Origin: Pacificoceanicola sp048553275
GTDB lineage: Bacteria > Pseudomonadota > Alphaproteobacteria > Rhodobacterales > Rhodobacteraceae
NCBI RefSeq assembly: GCF_048553275.1
Contig: NZ_JBLZMW010000016.1
Location: 62,001-126,000, forward strand
DNA length: 64,000 bases
Direction of reading: 5' to 3'
Both the position numbers and the translations under genes were made by a program. A model generated the notes under the pieces. It was not told where the DNA came from, searched no databases, and saw nothing but the letters and a program-made list of their open reading frames with translations. This document shows positions 29,159 through 36,768 of the stretch, piece after piece. Positions within the stretch are counted from its first letter, which is position 1. Each line of letters opens with the position of its first letter.

Positions 29159-30129
29159 GCAAGCGACGCTGGCGACCATCGCTTGGGTTCGTGCTGGGCG
29201 GCGGGCTGGCCGGGACGCTTGTCATTTCTTTGGCCGGGCTGGTGCTGTTTCGCTACCTCGGGCCGGAGATCGGCTATCGCCGCGCGGCGGTGCTGCTGGG
29301 CCTGTGTATCGCCGGGGCGACGGCGGTGCTTGGCTGGCTTCTGGTTCGGTTGCTGCTGCGGCCCATCCACGCGCTGCAGGATTACGCGGCACAGGTTCAA
29401 GCCGACCCCCGGGGCGACAGCGCGCCGCCATCGCATTTTGGCACGAAAGAACTGCACGCAACGGCGCGCAGCGTGATGGAGATGGCCAAGGTTCTCAAGG
29501 ATCGCGAAAGCAGCCTGCGCAGCTACTCCGATCACGTCACCCATGAGATCAAGACGCCGGTGGCAGCGATCCGCGCTGCAGTTGAATTGCTTGAAGACGG
29601 GGTCGGGTTAAGCGATCAGGATCGCGCTTTGGTTGAGCAGGTCGGCGGTGCAGGGCGGCAGATCGAAGCGCAGCTTGGCGCGCTGCGCAGCGCCGCACGC
29701 GCGCGGGATGTCCGCCATGTCGGGAGCTCCACGCTCGCCGAGGCGCTGGCGGATCGGAAAGCACTATTGCCTGCGGTGCATGTCGGGGTCGAGGATGCTT
29801 ACAAGCCTCTGCCTCTGGCTGCGACGGGGCTGCGGATCGTTCTGGAACAATTGATCGGCAACGCCGCCGCGCATGGGGCAGGCACCGTCGATCTGTCTGT
29901 TCGGGACGCCGGGGGCGCCCGTGTCCTGCGGGTGGCCGATGACGGACCGGGTATTTCCGATGGCAATCGCGCGCGTATCTTCGATCCTTATTTCACGACG
30001 CGCCGAGAGAGTGACGGCACGGGCATGGGGCTGACCATTGTGCGCACTTTGCTGCAGGCACATGGCGCGCAGATTGATTATGTGCCCGATGCGGGCGGCG
30101 CGGTGTTCGATATTCAATTTGCGCCATAA
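29155..30129 (+). CDS. Sensor histidine kinase
   Basis: A 324-residue kinase. Two transmembrane helices (about 10-32 and 42-65) are separated by a very short loop, so there is little external sensor domain. A HAMP-like linker follows, then the H-box YSDHVTHEIKTPVAAIR with His130, and the ATPase domain with LIGNAAAHGA (N-box), VADDGPGISDGNRARIFDPYF and GTGMGLTIV. It probably senses through the membrane or through the upstream polytopic protein. Pairs with the overlapping response regulator. Confidence 0.93.
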   Translation: MSKRRWRPSLGFVLGGGLAGTLVISLAGLVLFRYLGPEIGYRRAAVLLGLCIAGATAVLGWLLVRLLLRPIHALQDYAAQVQADPRGDSAPPSHFGTKELHATARSVMEMAKVLKDRESSLRSYSDHVTHEIKTPVAAIRAAVELLEDGVGLSDQDRALVEQVGGAGRQIEAQLGALRSAARARDVRHVGSSTLAEALADRKALLPAVHVGVEDAYKPLPLAATGLRIVLEQLIGNAAAHGAGTVDLSVRDAGGARVLRVADDGPGISDGNRARIFDPYFTTRRESDGTGMGLTIVRTLLQAHGAQIDYVPDAGGAVFDIQFAP

Positions 30130-30133
30130 ATAA

Positions 30134-30164
30134 AAGGCAGCGCGCGGGCGCTGCCTTGTTTTTT
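30134..30164 (+). terminator. Terminator after the two-component system
   Basis: Perfect AAGGCAGCGC / GCGCTGCCTT stem with a 4-base loop, then GTTTTTT. It lies directly after the kinase stop. Confidence 0.9.
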
Positions 30165-30207
30165 CTTTGCGAGGCTGCGGCGCTATTGGCCCGATCAACC
30201 GGGCGAT

Positions 30208-30534
30208 TCAGCGGCGACGGTTGCCCATCGCGAGCCCGACGAGCACGCCAACACCGACGGCGCCGGCGATGGCGAGGACGGGGTTCCGGCGAACCATGCG
30301 TTCGGCTTCGCTGCTGACGTTGCCAAGGCGCTCTTTACCAAGCTCGTACTCGAATTCGGCGCGATCCCGCAGATCATGGGCGGTCTGGTCAGCGCGTTCC
30401 CGCAGGTCGTGCGCGGTTTCGCTTGCGCGATGGCGAGCGTCCTGAATGCTCTTGCGGGCACGGTCGGCAACGCCGTCGTTCTCGCTCTCGCGGGTGATTT
30501 GGGTATCGGCTTCCATGGGATGAACGGTGGTCAT
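30208..30534 (-). CDS. DUF883/YqjD-type stress membrane protein
   Basis: A 108-residue protein: N-terminal amphipathic, charged helix (SIQDARHRASETAHDLRERA, imperfect 11-residue repeats), then RRNPVLAIAGAVGVGVLVGLAMG, a C-terminal membrane anchor ending in NRRR. This plan matches ElaB/YqjD proteins, which in E. coli are stationary-phase, membrane-anchored and ribosome-associated. A perfect EcfG-type promoter lies 38 bases upstream. Confidence 0.85.
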   Translation of the reverse strand: MTTVHPMEADTQITRESENDGVADRARKSIQDARHRASETAHDLRERADQTAHDLRDRAEFEYELGKERLGNVSSEAERMVRRNPVLAIAGAVGVGVLVGLAMGNRRR

Positions 30535-30571
30535 CGGAAATCTCCTTTCACGTGGTTCGTGTCACATCGAC

Positions 30572-30596
30572 AACGGTCAAGACCCGGGTTTGTTCC
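30572..30596 (-). promoter_or_regulatory. EcfG-type promoter of the DUF883 gene
   Basis: On the minus strand the sequence reads GGAAC, 16 bases, CGTT, an exact match to the alphaproteobacterial general-stress sigma consensus; the -10 ends 37 bases before the ATG. Confidence 0.88.
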
Positions 30597-30631
30597 GTTC
30601 TTTCTTTCGCGCATTGACGCCGACCGGCATG

Positions 30632-30657
30632 GGAACCTTTTCGGCTTTTGCGGGGTT
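30632..30657 (+). promoter_or_regulatory. Possible EcfG-type promoter of the DUF1328 gene
   Basis: GGAACC then GGTT with 17 bases between GGAAC and GGTT: one mismatch in the -10 (consensus CGTT). It lies 48 bases before the start. Confidence 0.5.
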
Positions 30658-30705
30658 GACACACCAGAAAGAAAAAAACGGCAACTCAACCGAAAGGATA
30701 AACCA

Positions 30706-30876
30706 ATGCTGAATTGGGCCATTCTCTTCTTCATCGTTGCCATCATCGCCGGTGTCTTTGGTTTTGGTGGTATCGCATCCGCATCTGCCGGTGTGGCGCA
30801 GATCCTCTTTGTTCTGTTCCTCATCCTCTTCGTCGTCGCCATGGTGGTGCGCGCGCTCAAGGGGCGCACACCCTGA
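30706..30876 (+). CDS. DUF1328 (UPF0391) small membrane protein
   Basis: A 56-residue protein starting MLNWAILFFIVAIIAGVFGFGG, with two hydrophobic helices separated by the conserved Gly/Ala-rich turn, ending RALKGRTP. This is the standard UPF0391/YtjA family length. Such genes are commonly stress-induced in alphaproteobacteria. A purine-rich AAAGGA precedes the ATG. Confidence 0.92.
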   Translation: MLNWAILFFIVAIIAGVFGFGGIASASAGVAQILFVLFLILFVVAMVVRALKGRTP

Positions 30877-30904
30877 GGAGCGACATCACACACGGATTGC
30901 ACTG

Positions 30905-30932
30905 AAAAAACGGGGCCTTATGGCTCCGTTTT
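30905..30932 (+). terminator. Terminator after DUF1328
   Basis: AAAAAACGG-GGCC / GGC-CCGTTTTTTTT hairpin with a short loop and eight T residues, 28 bases after the stop. Confidence 0.9.
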
Positions 30933-30989
30933 TTTTGTGCGCGGGTCATCGGTCCCGGGCCGCAGGAGGCGAACAATCTCATGGTTTTC

Positions 30990-31014
30990 GGAACAGGGCG
31001 CTCTGGCGGGAGTT
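30990..31014 (+). promoter_or_regulatory. Possible EcfG-type promoter of dps
   Basis: GGAAC, 16 bases, AGTT: one mismatch in the -10. It lies 37 bases before the dps ATG. Confidence 0.5.
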
Positions 31015-31051
31015 GATCAGTCAAACCAAGAGCAATCATTGGAGAGTAGAA

Positions 31052-31549
31052 ATGAAAGACGCATTGAACGTTACCCCGACCGACGATCAGATCGCGACCG
31101 GCGTGCGCGATACCGGCGCGATCGCCGATGCCCTGTCGAACATTCTTGCGGACACGTACCGGTTGATGTTCAAAACTCACGCCTATCACTGGAATGTCGA
31201 AGGGCCGCTGTTCTACACGCTGCACAAGCTGACAGAGGAGCAGTATGAAAACATCTTCGAAGCGGCGGATGATCTGGCCGAGCGTATCCGGGCCCTGGGC
31301 CATCTGGCGCCGATGCAGATGAGTGACATCATGGCCCGCTCGCAGATCGTGGATGCCGAGGGCGCCCTGACGGCCGCCGACATGGTCGAAAATCTCGCAA
31401 AGGATCACGAGCGCGTCGCGCACCGCTTGCATGCGCTGATCAGGCTGCTGGATGGGCGTCATGACCCGGTGACCGAGGATCTCGCCACGGCACGCAGTGC
31501 ATTCCATGAGCAGGCTGCCTGGATGCTGCGGGCAACCGCGAAGTCCTGA
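31052..31549 (+). CDS. dps: Dps-family DNA-protection ferritin
   Basis: A 165-residue Dps protein that oxidises and stores iron and protects DNA in stationary phase. The ferroxidase region is intact: KTHAYHWNVEGPLFYTLHKL, then EEQYENIFEAADDLAERIRALG, supplying the inter-subunit His, His, Asp and Glu ligands. The N-terminal tail has few Lys/Arg, so DNA binding by the tail may be weak. Start at 31052, GGAGAG 8 bases upstream; the longer open frame is not coding-like. Placed in the general-stress island. Confidence 0.95.
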   Translation: MKDALNVTPTDDQIATGVRDTGAIADALSNILADTYRLMFKTHAYHWNVEGPLFYTLHKLTEEQYENIFEAADDLAERIRALGHLAPMQMSDIMARSQIVDAEGALTAADMVENLAKDHERVAHRLHALIRLLDGRHDPVTEDLATARSAFHEQAAWMLRATAKS

Positions 31550-31587
31550 CGCTGAACAAGCTCAGGCGCGTGACAAGCACACGAAAA

Positions 31588-31613
31588 ATCCCCCGGCCGA
31601 TTGGTCGGGGGAT
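31588..31613. terminator. Bidirectional terminator between dps and phyR
   Basis: ATCCCCCG / CGGGGGAT stem, with AAAAA on the left and CGTTTT on the right, so it can serve both convergent genes. Confidence 0.85.
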
Positions 31614-31641
31614 CGTTTTCAGGACGTCGAATCAGACCGGA

Positions 31642-32451
31642 TCAGACTTTGAGTGTCTCGGTCGAGGAAAAGAACATCGCCTGGCTGATCGCGGAGCGCA
31701 CCTGATCTTCGGTGTAAGGCTTCGAGATCAGGAAGGCCGGTTCCGGGCCTTCGCCCGTCAGCAGGCGTTCGGGGAAGGCGGTGATGAAAATCACCGGCGT
31801 GTTCGGCACGTCCTTGAGAATGCGGTTCACCGCGTCAATACCGCTGGAATTGTCGGCAAGCTGGATGTCCGACAGGATCAGGTCCGGAGTTTCCCGCGCG
31901 GCAAGGTCGACTGCGGCGGACTCTGTGCGGGCAACGCCCGTGACCTTGTGGCCCATTTCGGCGGTGATGGCTTCGAGATCGACGGCGATGATTGCTTCGT
32001 CTTCGATGATCATGACGCGGCCAGAGACGCTTTCGGCCATTTCGGTGTAGGCGATGCTCACCAGTTGTTCGACTTCGGAGGTCGGCACGTCCATGATCTG
32101 GGCCACCTCGTCAAAGGTGAGCTCTTCGATGGTGTGCAGCAACAGGGCCTCGCGGGTGCCGGACGTCAGGCGGGACAAGTGATCCTGCGCCCTGCTGGCC
32201 AATCCGGTTTCATCCTCGCTCAGCGGCGCGCCGGTCGTTACCCAGATCGAGTGAAACACCTTGAACAGCGCACATTTGGGGGCAAGCGATGAATCGAAAC
32301 TCGAAGGGTCGCTCAGGATGGCTTCAAGCGTCGCCATTGCATACTGATCACCGCGCTGTTGCGATCCTGTCAAAGCGCGCGCGTACCGTCTCAAGAATGG
32401 CAGGTTTCTTCCGACTTTTGTCGCCAGATCCCCTCCGTTGGCTTCAGTCAT
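31642..32451 (-). CDS. phyR: PhyR, response regulator / anti-anti-sigma factor
   Basis: A 269-residue switch of the general stress response. Residues 1-125 mimic an ECF sigma factor (FLRRYARALTGSQQRGD, sigma4-like GTREALLLHTIEELTFDEVAQIM); residues 140-265 form a receiver with phospho-acceptor Asp195 (LILSDIQLADNSSG) and Lys in FLISKPY. Phosphorylated PhyR sequesters NepR and frees EcfG. It is divergent from nepR-ecfG, sharing a compact promoter region, and has an exact EcfG promoter, implying positive feedback. Confidence 0.97.
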   Translation of the reverse strand: MTEANGGDLATKVGRNLPFLRRYARALTGSQQRGDQYAMATLEAILSDPSSFDSSLAPKCALFKVFHSIWVTTGAPLSEDETGLASRAQDHLSRLTSGTREALLLHTIEELTFDEVAQIMDVPTSEVEQLVSIAYTEMAESVSGRVMIIEDEAIIAVDLEAITAEMGHKVTGVARTESAAVDLAARETPDLILSDIQLADNSSGIDAVNRILKDVPNTPVIFITAFPERLLTGEGPEPAFLISKPYTEDQVRSAISQAMFFSSTETLKV

Positions 32452-32479
32452 TTTCTTCGGTCCTTTTTTTCGATAATCT

Positions 32480-32513
32480 GGGAACCAAACGCCGTCTTGC
32501 GTGTTTTGTTCCC
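32480..32513. promoter_or_regulatory. Overlapping divergent EcfG promoters, phyR / nepR-ecfG
   Basis: A 34-bp element begins GGGAAC and ends GTTCCC. On the minus strand, GGAAC (32512-32508), 16 bases, CGTT (32491-32488) is an exact EcfG promoter for phyR. On the plus strand, GGAAC (32481-32485), 16 bases, TGTT is a one-mismatch promoter for nepR-ecfG. The two elements occupy the same DNA, so polymerase can fire only one way at a time. Confidence 0.85.
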
Positions 32514-32551
32514 AGCCAACCGTGGAAATTTTATACGGACAAGTTGATCAC

Positions 32552-32719
32552 ATGACGCGAGACAATGACAATTCGAGACTGCAACGCGAGATAGACGCGA
32601 ACCTCAAACGCGCCTACAACGACGTGCTCAAAGAGGACGTGCCGGACCGTTTCACGCAACTCCTTGCACAGCTGCAGAATGCAGGTACGGACAACAAGGG
32701 GTCGCAAAGTGATGCGTGA
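32552..32719 (+). CDS. nepR: NepR anti-sigma factor
   Basis: A 55-residue protein that holds EcfG inactive until PhyR~P binds it. The conserved NepR core is visible: IDANLKRAYNDVLKEDVPDRFTQLLAQL, two short helices joined by a VP(D/E)RF linker. The short divergent position between phyR and ecfG is diagnostic. The stop overlaps the ecfG start by 8 bases, giving coupled synthesis of sigma and anti-sigma. Confidence 0.95.
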   Translation: MTRDNDNSRLQREIDANLKRAYNDVLKEDVPDRFTQLLAQLQNAGTDNKGSQSDA

Positions 32720-33260
32720 CCCGCGTGAGGAACTGGTCGAGCACATTCCGGCCATGCGCGCTTTTGCCATGAGCCTGACGCGCAACTCTGCCCTGGCCGA
32801 CGATATGGTTCAGGATTCTCTGGTCAAGGCGTGGACCAAGATCGAGAGCTTCGAGGCCGGCACAAACATGCGCGCCTGGCTCTTTACGATCCTGCGCAAC
32901 ACGTATTACTCGCACTTCCGCAAAGCGCGTCGCGAGGTTGAAGACGGCGATGGCGCGATGTCCGCAAACCTGGCGCAGAAGCCCGACCATGACGGGCGGC
33001 TTCAGATGCGCGACTTCAATACCGCCTTCGCGCAGCTCAACGAAGAGCAGAAGGAAGCGCTGGTTCTGGTGGGCGCGGGTGGTTTTTCCTACGAGGAAGC
33101 AGCAGAGACATGCGGCGTGAAGGTTGGCACGATCAAGAGCCGTGTAAATCGTGCGCGTGCGCGTCTGACCGAACTCATGGGACTTCATGAAGACGACGCG
33201 CTCGAAGCGACGGATCTCGTGACGTCCGGTATCGTGGCGGAGAATCCGAGTGCTGCCTGA
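32712..33260 (+). CDS. ecfG: General stress ECF sigma factor EcfG
   Basis: A 182-residue ECF sigma factor (EcfG/ECF15 group). Region 2 contains ALADDMVQDSLVKAWTKIESF and NMRAWLFTILRNTYYSHFRK; region 4 contains FAQLNEEQKEALVLVGAGG, YEEAAETCGVKVGTIKSRVNRAR. It starts at ATG 32712 inside the end of nepR. It should recognise the GGAAC-N16-CGTT sites mapped nearby. Confidence 0.96.
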   Translation: MRDPREELVEHIPAMRAFAMSLTRNSALADDMVQDSLVKAWTKIESFEAGTNMRAWLFTILRNTYYSHFRKARREVEDGDGAMSANLAQKPDHDGRLQMRDFNTAFAQLNEEQKEALVLVGAGGFSYEEAAETCGVKVGTIKSRVNRARARLTELMGLHEDDALEATDLVTSGIVAENPSAA

Positions 33261-33317
33261 CGGGCCTTGCCCGATAAAAATCTGTAAAGGCGTAACAGTC
33301 AAAGGAGGCAGCGGCGC

Positions 33318-35036
33318 GTGAGGCGACGTATTGCTAAGCTTCGCAGCTTGCCGGCGCGTCTGGTGTTCATGTTGTCCCTCGCGCTCTTGCCGCTCGGGGT
33401 GATATCCTTGTACCAGACGCAGGCTGTGCTCAACGAGGCGCGGTCGCTCAACCGCGCCTCGCTCAAGGGGCGCACGGTCGAGGCCGCCATGGCGGAACGC
33501 GAATTGATCAGAGAGGCGCTCGGTGCGGCGCAGGGGCTCGGGGCGGCGGTTCTCGCCACACCCTCCGACATCTGCACCAATGTCATGGCGCAATTCATCG
33601 ACAGCCATCCGCAATTCGTGTTTGCCGGCTTCGTTCGCTCTTCGGGCCAGATGGAGTGCAGCTCGGCGCGCGTGGTCCGGGATTTTTCTGACAACGCGAT
33701 GTTCCGTCAGATCATGTCCGAACCAAAACCGACAGTGGAGATCAGCGCCTCCGGCGCGGTCACCGGCTTGCAGGTGATCATTGCAAGCCATCCGGTCTGG
33801 CTGGATGGTGAGCAGGTCGGATATGTCAGCATTTCTATTCCGCATCGCCTCGCCAATGCGCTGATGTCCGACAGCACGGAGGACGTGGGCCTGAAGCTCG
33901 CGACGATCAACACCAAGGGACAAGTGATTTCCGCCAGTGGTGGCGCCGAGAGCGCGGCGGAGTTCATGCCGGCCAGCACGCAGATGTGGTCCACCCTGAG
34001 CGACCGCATCGGCGAGACATTCGATGCTGTGGCGGGCAATGGCGAAGACCGAGTTTTTGCCGTTAGCGAAATGATCCAGGGCAGCGTTGTGATCGTGGGG
34101 TCATGGCCCGAAAGCAGCGCCGATGAGAATGCCTCGCGGTTCAGTGTGATCCTGTCGATCCTGTTCCCGGCCTTGATGTGGGGCGCGGGGGTGACCGTCG
34201 CCTACATCAGCGTCCAGAGATTGGTGATCCGGCACATCTCCGAACTGCGGTCTGCCATGCGCAAATACGCCTTGGGCGAATTGCACGGGGGGCGCGTCGA
34301 TCTGGACAATCCGCCCGAGGAACTCGCGGATACGGCGCGGGCCTTCAACCGCATGGTTCTGTTTCTGGCCCAGGCCGAGGCCCAGCAGGAGCAGGATCTG
34401 CGCGACAAGGAAGTGCTCTTGCGTGAGGTGCACCACAGGGTCAAAAACAATCTTCAGCTGATCGCGTCGATCATGAACATGCAAGCACGCACCGCCCGCA
34501 CGCCCGAGGCCCGGCGCATGCTGGCCGGGCTGCAGCGGCGTGTGCGCGGGTTGGCGACGCTTCACCGCACTCTCTACACCAAACCGGACACCAGCACGGT
34601 AGATGGCGCCGAAATGATCCAGGCGATGGTCAAGGACCTCTCCGGCCTGTCCGGCGACGGTAGCGTGCGCGTGGAAACCAGCCTGCAGAATGTGCAGCTC
34701 TTCCCGGATCAGGCGGTGCCACTGTCCATGCTGTTGGCTGAAGCACTGACCAATGCGCTCAAATACGTTGGCAAATTGCCCGATGGCAGCGCGGTGATCA
34801 AAATCGACCTGACTGTCGAAGAAGACACCAACGCGGTTACGTTTTCTATCGAGAACACCATCGGCGAGCCAATCCGGCCGCCGGAGGCGGACGAAACCGA
34901 AAGCGGTGGGCTTGGCGGTACGCTGATGCGGGCCTTTGTCACGCAGCTCGACGGTCAGGAAGAGACCGAGTCCGGCGAGCAGTTCTATCGCTACTCGGTC
35001 AGCTTTCTGGCCGGTGGTTTTGACCCGTCAGCGTGA
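33318..35036 (+). CDS. PhyK-like sensor histidine kinase (HisKA_2/HWE)
   Basis: A 572-residue kinase, the likely phosphodonor of PhyR. Transmembrane helix 1 about 14-34, an extracytoplasmic domain of about 240 residues containing ATPSDICTNVMAQFI and a second Cys (MECSSARVV), helix 2 about 274-298, a HAMP-like linker, then LREVHHRVKNNLQLIASIMNMQ (phospho-His 372/373) and a divergent ATPase domain (MLLAEALTNALKYV). GTG start at 33318 with AAAGGAGG 9 bases upstream. The periplasmic Cys pair could be redox-active; that is speculation. Confidence 0.93.
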   Translation: MRRRIAKLRSLPARLVFMLSLALLPLGVISLYQTQAVLNEARSLNRASLKGRTVEAAMAERELIREALGAAQGLGAAVLATPSDICTNVMAQFIDSHPQFVFAGFVRSSGQMECSSARVVRDFSDNAMFRQIMSEPKPTVEISASGAVTGLQVIIASHPVWLDGEQVGYVSISIPHRLANALMSDSTEDVGLKLATINTKGQVISASGGAESAAEFMPASTQMWSTLSDRIGETFDAVAGNGEDRVFAVSEMIQGSVVIVGSWPESSADENASRFSVILSILFPALMWGAGVTVAYISVQRLVIRHISELRSAMRKYALGELHGGRVDLDNPPEELADTARAFNRMVLFLAQAEAQQEQDLRDKEVLLREVHHRVKNNLQLIASIMNMQARTARTPEARRMLAGLQRRVRGLATLHRTLYTKPDTSTVDGAEMIQAMVKDLSGLSGDGSVRVETSLQNVQLFPDQAVPLSMLLAEALTNALKYVGKLPDGSAVIKIDLTVEEDTNAVTFSIENTIGEPIRPPEADETESGGLGGTLMRAFVTQLDGQEETESGEQFYRYSVSFLAGGFDPSA

Positions 35037-35056
35037 TGTGATCGGGATGACAAGAA

Positions 35057-35085
35057 AAAAGGCAGCGCCGTGGGCGCTGCCTTTT
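35057..35085. terminator. Bidirectional terminator, kinase / amidotransferase
   Basis: Perfect 13-bp stem AAAAGGCAGCGCC / GGCGCTGCCTTTT with a 3-base loop between convergent genes; A and T flanks serve both directions. Confidence 0.92.
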
Positions 35086-35116
35086 GCGTTTGACTGCGAT
35101 GAGAGCGATGCCGTCG

Positions 35117-35821
35117 TCAGCCGGCAGCCAGCGGGAGCGCGGCACGCTGCTCCGCGCGCGCCCGCGCGGCTTCGACCAAAGCCCGAAAGATCGCCCGCTG
35201 CCGATGGGCATAGAAGAGGTGTTCGGGGTGCCATTGCACACCGAGCGCAAAAGGATCACGGGGGTATTCAACCGCTTGCGGCATGCCCTCCTTGTCGCGC
35301 GCAACGATGCGCAACCCTTCTCCAAGCCGGTCAATGGCCTGCGTGTGCAGCGCGTTGACGGTCATTTCTTGCGGCCCGGCGATGCGTTCAAGAACGCTCC
35401 CCGGTGCGATGTCGATGGCGCGGCGGGGCAGGACGGTACGGATCACCTCCTGCTGTCCATAGGTTTGCCAGGCGGTCTGATCCAATGAGCCGCCAAGCGC
35501 GACATTGAGCATCTGTGCACCCCGGCAAATGCCAAGCACCGGAATACCGCGCGCGATGGCTTGTTCTGCAAGGTCTTGTTCGAAGGCGTCGCGGGCGCGA
35601 TCGAGCCGGGCAGAAATGCCAAGCTTGCCGCCATAGAGCTCCGGTGCGATATCGTCCCCGCCGCCAATAATGATGCCATCGACCGTCGTCAGATCGGCCG
35701 GTCGTCCGGCGCCCCAACGAATGCCGCGCCCACCCGTGAGCCAAAGGTTCAGGTTGACCAGCGGGTATACGCGCCAGCCCGACCGTCTCGACGTGGTGAC
35801 CCCAATTAATGGCCGGGTCAT
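35117..35821 (-). CDS. Class I glutamine amidotransferase, PuuD-like
   Basis: A 234-residue GATase of the gamma-glutamyl-GABA hydrolase type. Motifs: LIGVTTSRRSG at the start, IIIGGGDDIAPELY, nucleophile Cys99 in GICRGAQMLNVALGGSL and QWHPEHLFY carrying His and Glu of the triad. The start overlaps the amidoligase stop (ATGA), so both are made together. With the amidoligase it probably forms a make-and-break pair for gamma-glutamyl amides; the substrate is unknown. Confidence 0.9.
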   Translation of the reverse strand: MTRPLIGVTTSRRSGWRVYPLVNLNLWLTGGRGIRWGAGRPADLTTVDGIIIGGGDDIAPELYGGKLGISARLDRARDAFEQDLAEQAIARGIPVLGICRGAQMLNVALGGSLDQTAWQTYGQQEVIRTVLPRRAIDIAPGSVLERIAGPQEMTVNALHTQAIDRLGEGLRIVARDKEGMPQAVEYPRDPFALGVQWHPEHLFYAHRQRAIFRALVEAARARAEQRAALPLAAG

Positions 35822-36768
35822 ACGGTCTCTCCTGCGTTGCCAAGACGCGTACGGACGGTTTGAGACCAGCTTCCGCGCGTTGCCAGGAAACGCTCTTTGA
35901 GCGCAAGGCGGTCTTCGCAGAGACCGTCCATCAATGCGCGGTTCTGCGCCACCCGTTCCACGGTCTGCCACATGTTCCAGGCTTCCTTCAGGGACCAGCT
36001 CTCTTCGTCGATGCGGCAGTCCGGAAGGCGCACATGAAAGGCCGGGCGACCTGAAACATGCCCGTCGGTATGCTTGAATGACTTGTCGAAATTATCCGGG
36101 GCCGCATCCTTGAAAACCGGCAGCAGATCCAGACCGTGGTTCCGGCTTGTTGTTTCACCGGCATAAATCTCCATGATTTCGGACATGTCAGTGCTGCGCA
36201 CCTCCGCCAGCCGATCCACCAGCGCCCGTGGCCAGGGATCCACAAAAGGCAAGAGACGGCGTGTTGTGTCGATTGGGTAGCGTTCGCGCAGGTAGTCTTC
36301 CAGCAGTCCATAAGCGAGGATCGTCGCGCAGTCATGCGCCGCATCGCCGGAAAGCGCCGGGTTCAGGTGTACGCCAAACCCCAGAAAGACGCCCTGCGTC
36401 GAGCCTGCGGCCCCCTCATCGCGCAGCACCGCCCGCAGCGCATCCAGCGCGCCGATCTGCTCGGGGGTCAACGGCTCGGTGATGATCTCCACGGGCACGA
36501 CGTTGCGGGCCAGATCCAACCCGTTTTCCAGCCACCTGCCGCCTTTCTTGTTGCGCAAGAAGATGTCGAGCTCGACCCGGACATCGCCAAGCGCGCTGCC
36601 CTTCACACGGTAGGTGTGCGTGCCTTCGGTTTCGATTTCACCGCCGAGTTCACGCTGCACGATTTCGGCGCAGCGTGCCTCGGTCAGGCCGGAAAACTCG
36701 ATTTCTATGCCGGTTTTCCGCGCAGATCCGCCGGCGGGCGTGGGGAGTGGCTCGAAAGTGATCGTCAT
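35818..36768 (-). CDS. Amidoligase-family enzyme
   Basis: A 316-residue protein of the amidoligase group, relatives of glutamine synthetase that join a carboxylate to an amine with ATP. The diagnostic early strand is KTGIEIEFSGLTE; EVELDIFLRN-like acidic strands (VRVELDIFLRNKKG) and GFGVHLNPAL provide further metal/nucleotide-type residues. Start at 36768, overlapping the transporter stop. Fifth gene of the stress-controlled operon. Product unknown: likely a peptide, polyamine or cell-wall amide. Confidence 0.85.
   Translation of the reverse strand: MTITFEPLPTPAGGSARKTGIEIEFSGLTEARCAEIVQRELGGEIETEGTHTYRVKGSALGDVRVELDIFLRNKKGGRWLENGLDLARNVVPVEIITEPLTPEQIGALDALRAVLRDEGAAGSTQGVFLGFGVHLNPALSGDAAHDCATILAYGLLEDYLRERYPIDTTRRLLPFVDPWPRALVDRLAEVRSTDMSEIMEIYAGETTSRNHGLDLLPVFKDAAPDNFDKSFKHTDGHVSGRPAFHVRLPDCRIDEESWSLKEAWNMWQTVERVAQNRALMDGLCEDRLALKERFLATRGSWSQTVRTRLGNAGETV

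Noticed and set aside
33318..35036. Treating the kinase as unrelated to the stress module
   Set aside because: It follows ecfG directly, has the HisKA_2/HWE signature of PhyR kinases, and an extracytoplasmic sensor domain, so PhyK-like is the better reading.
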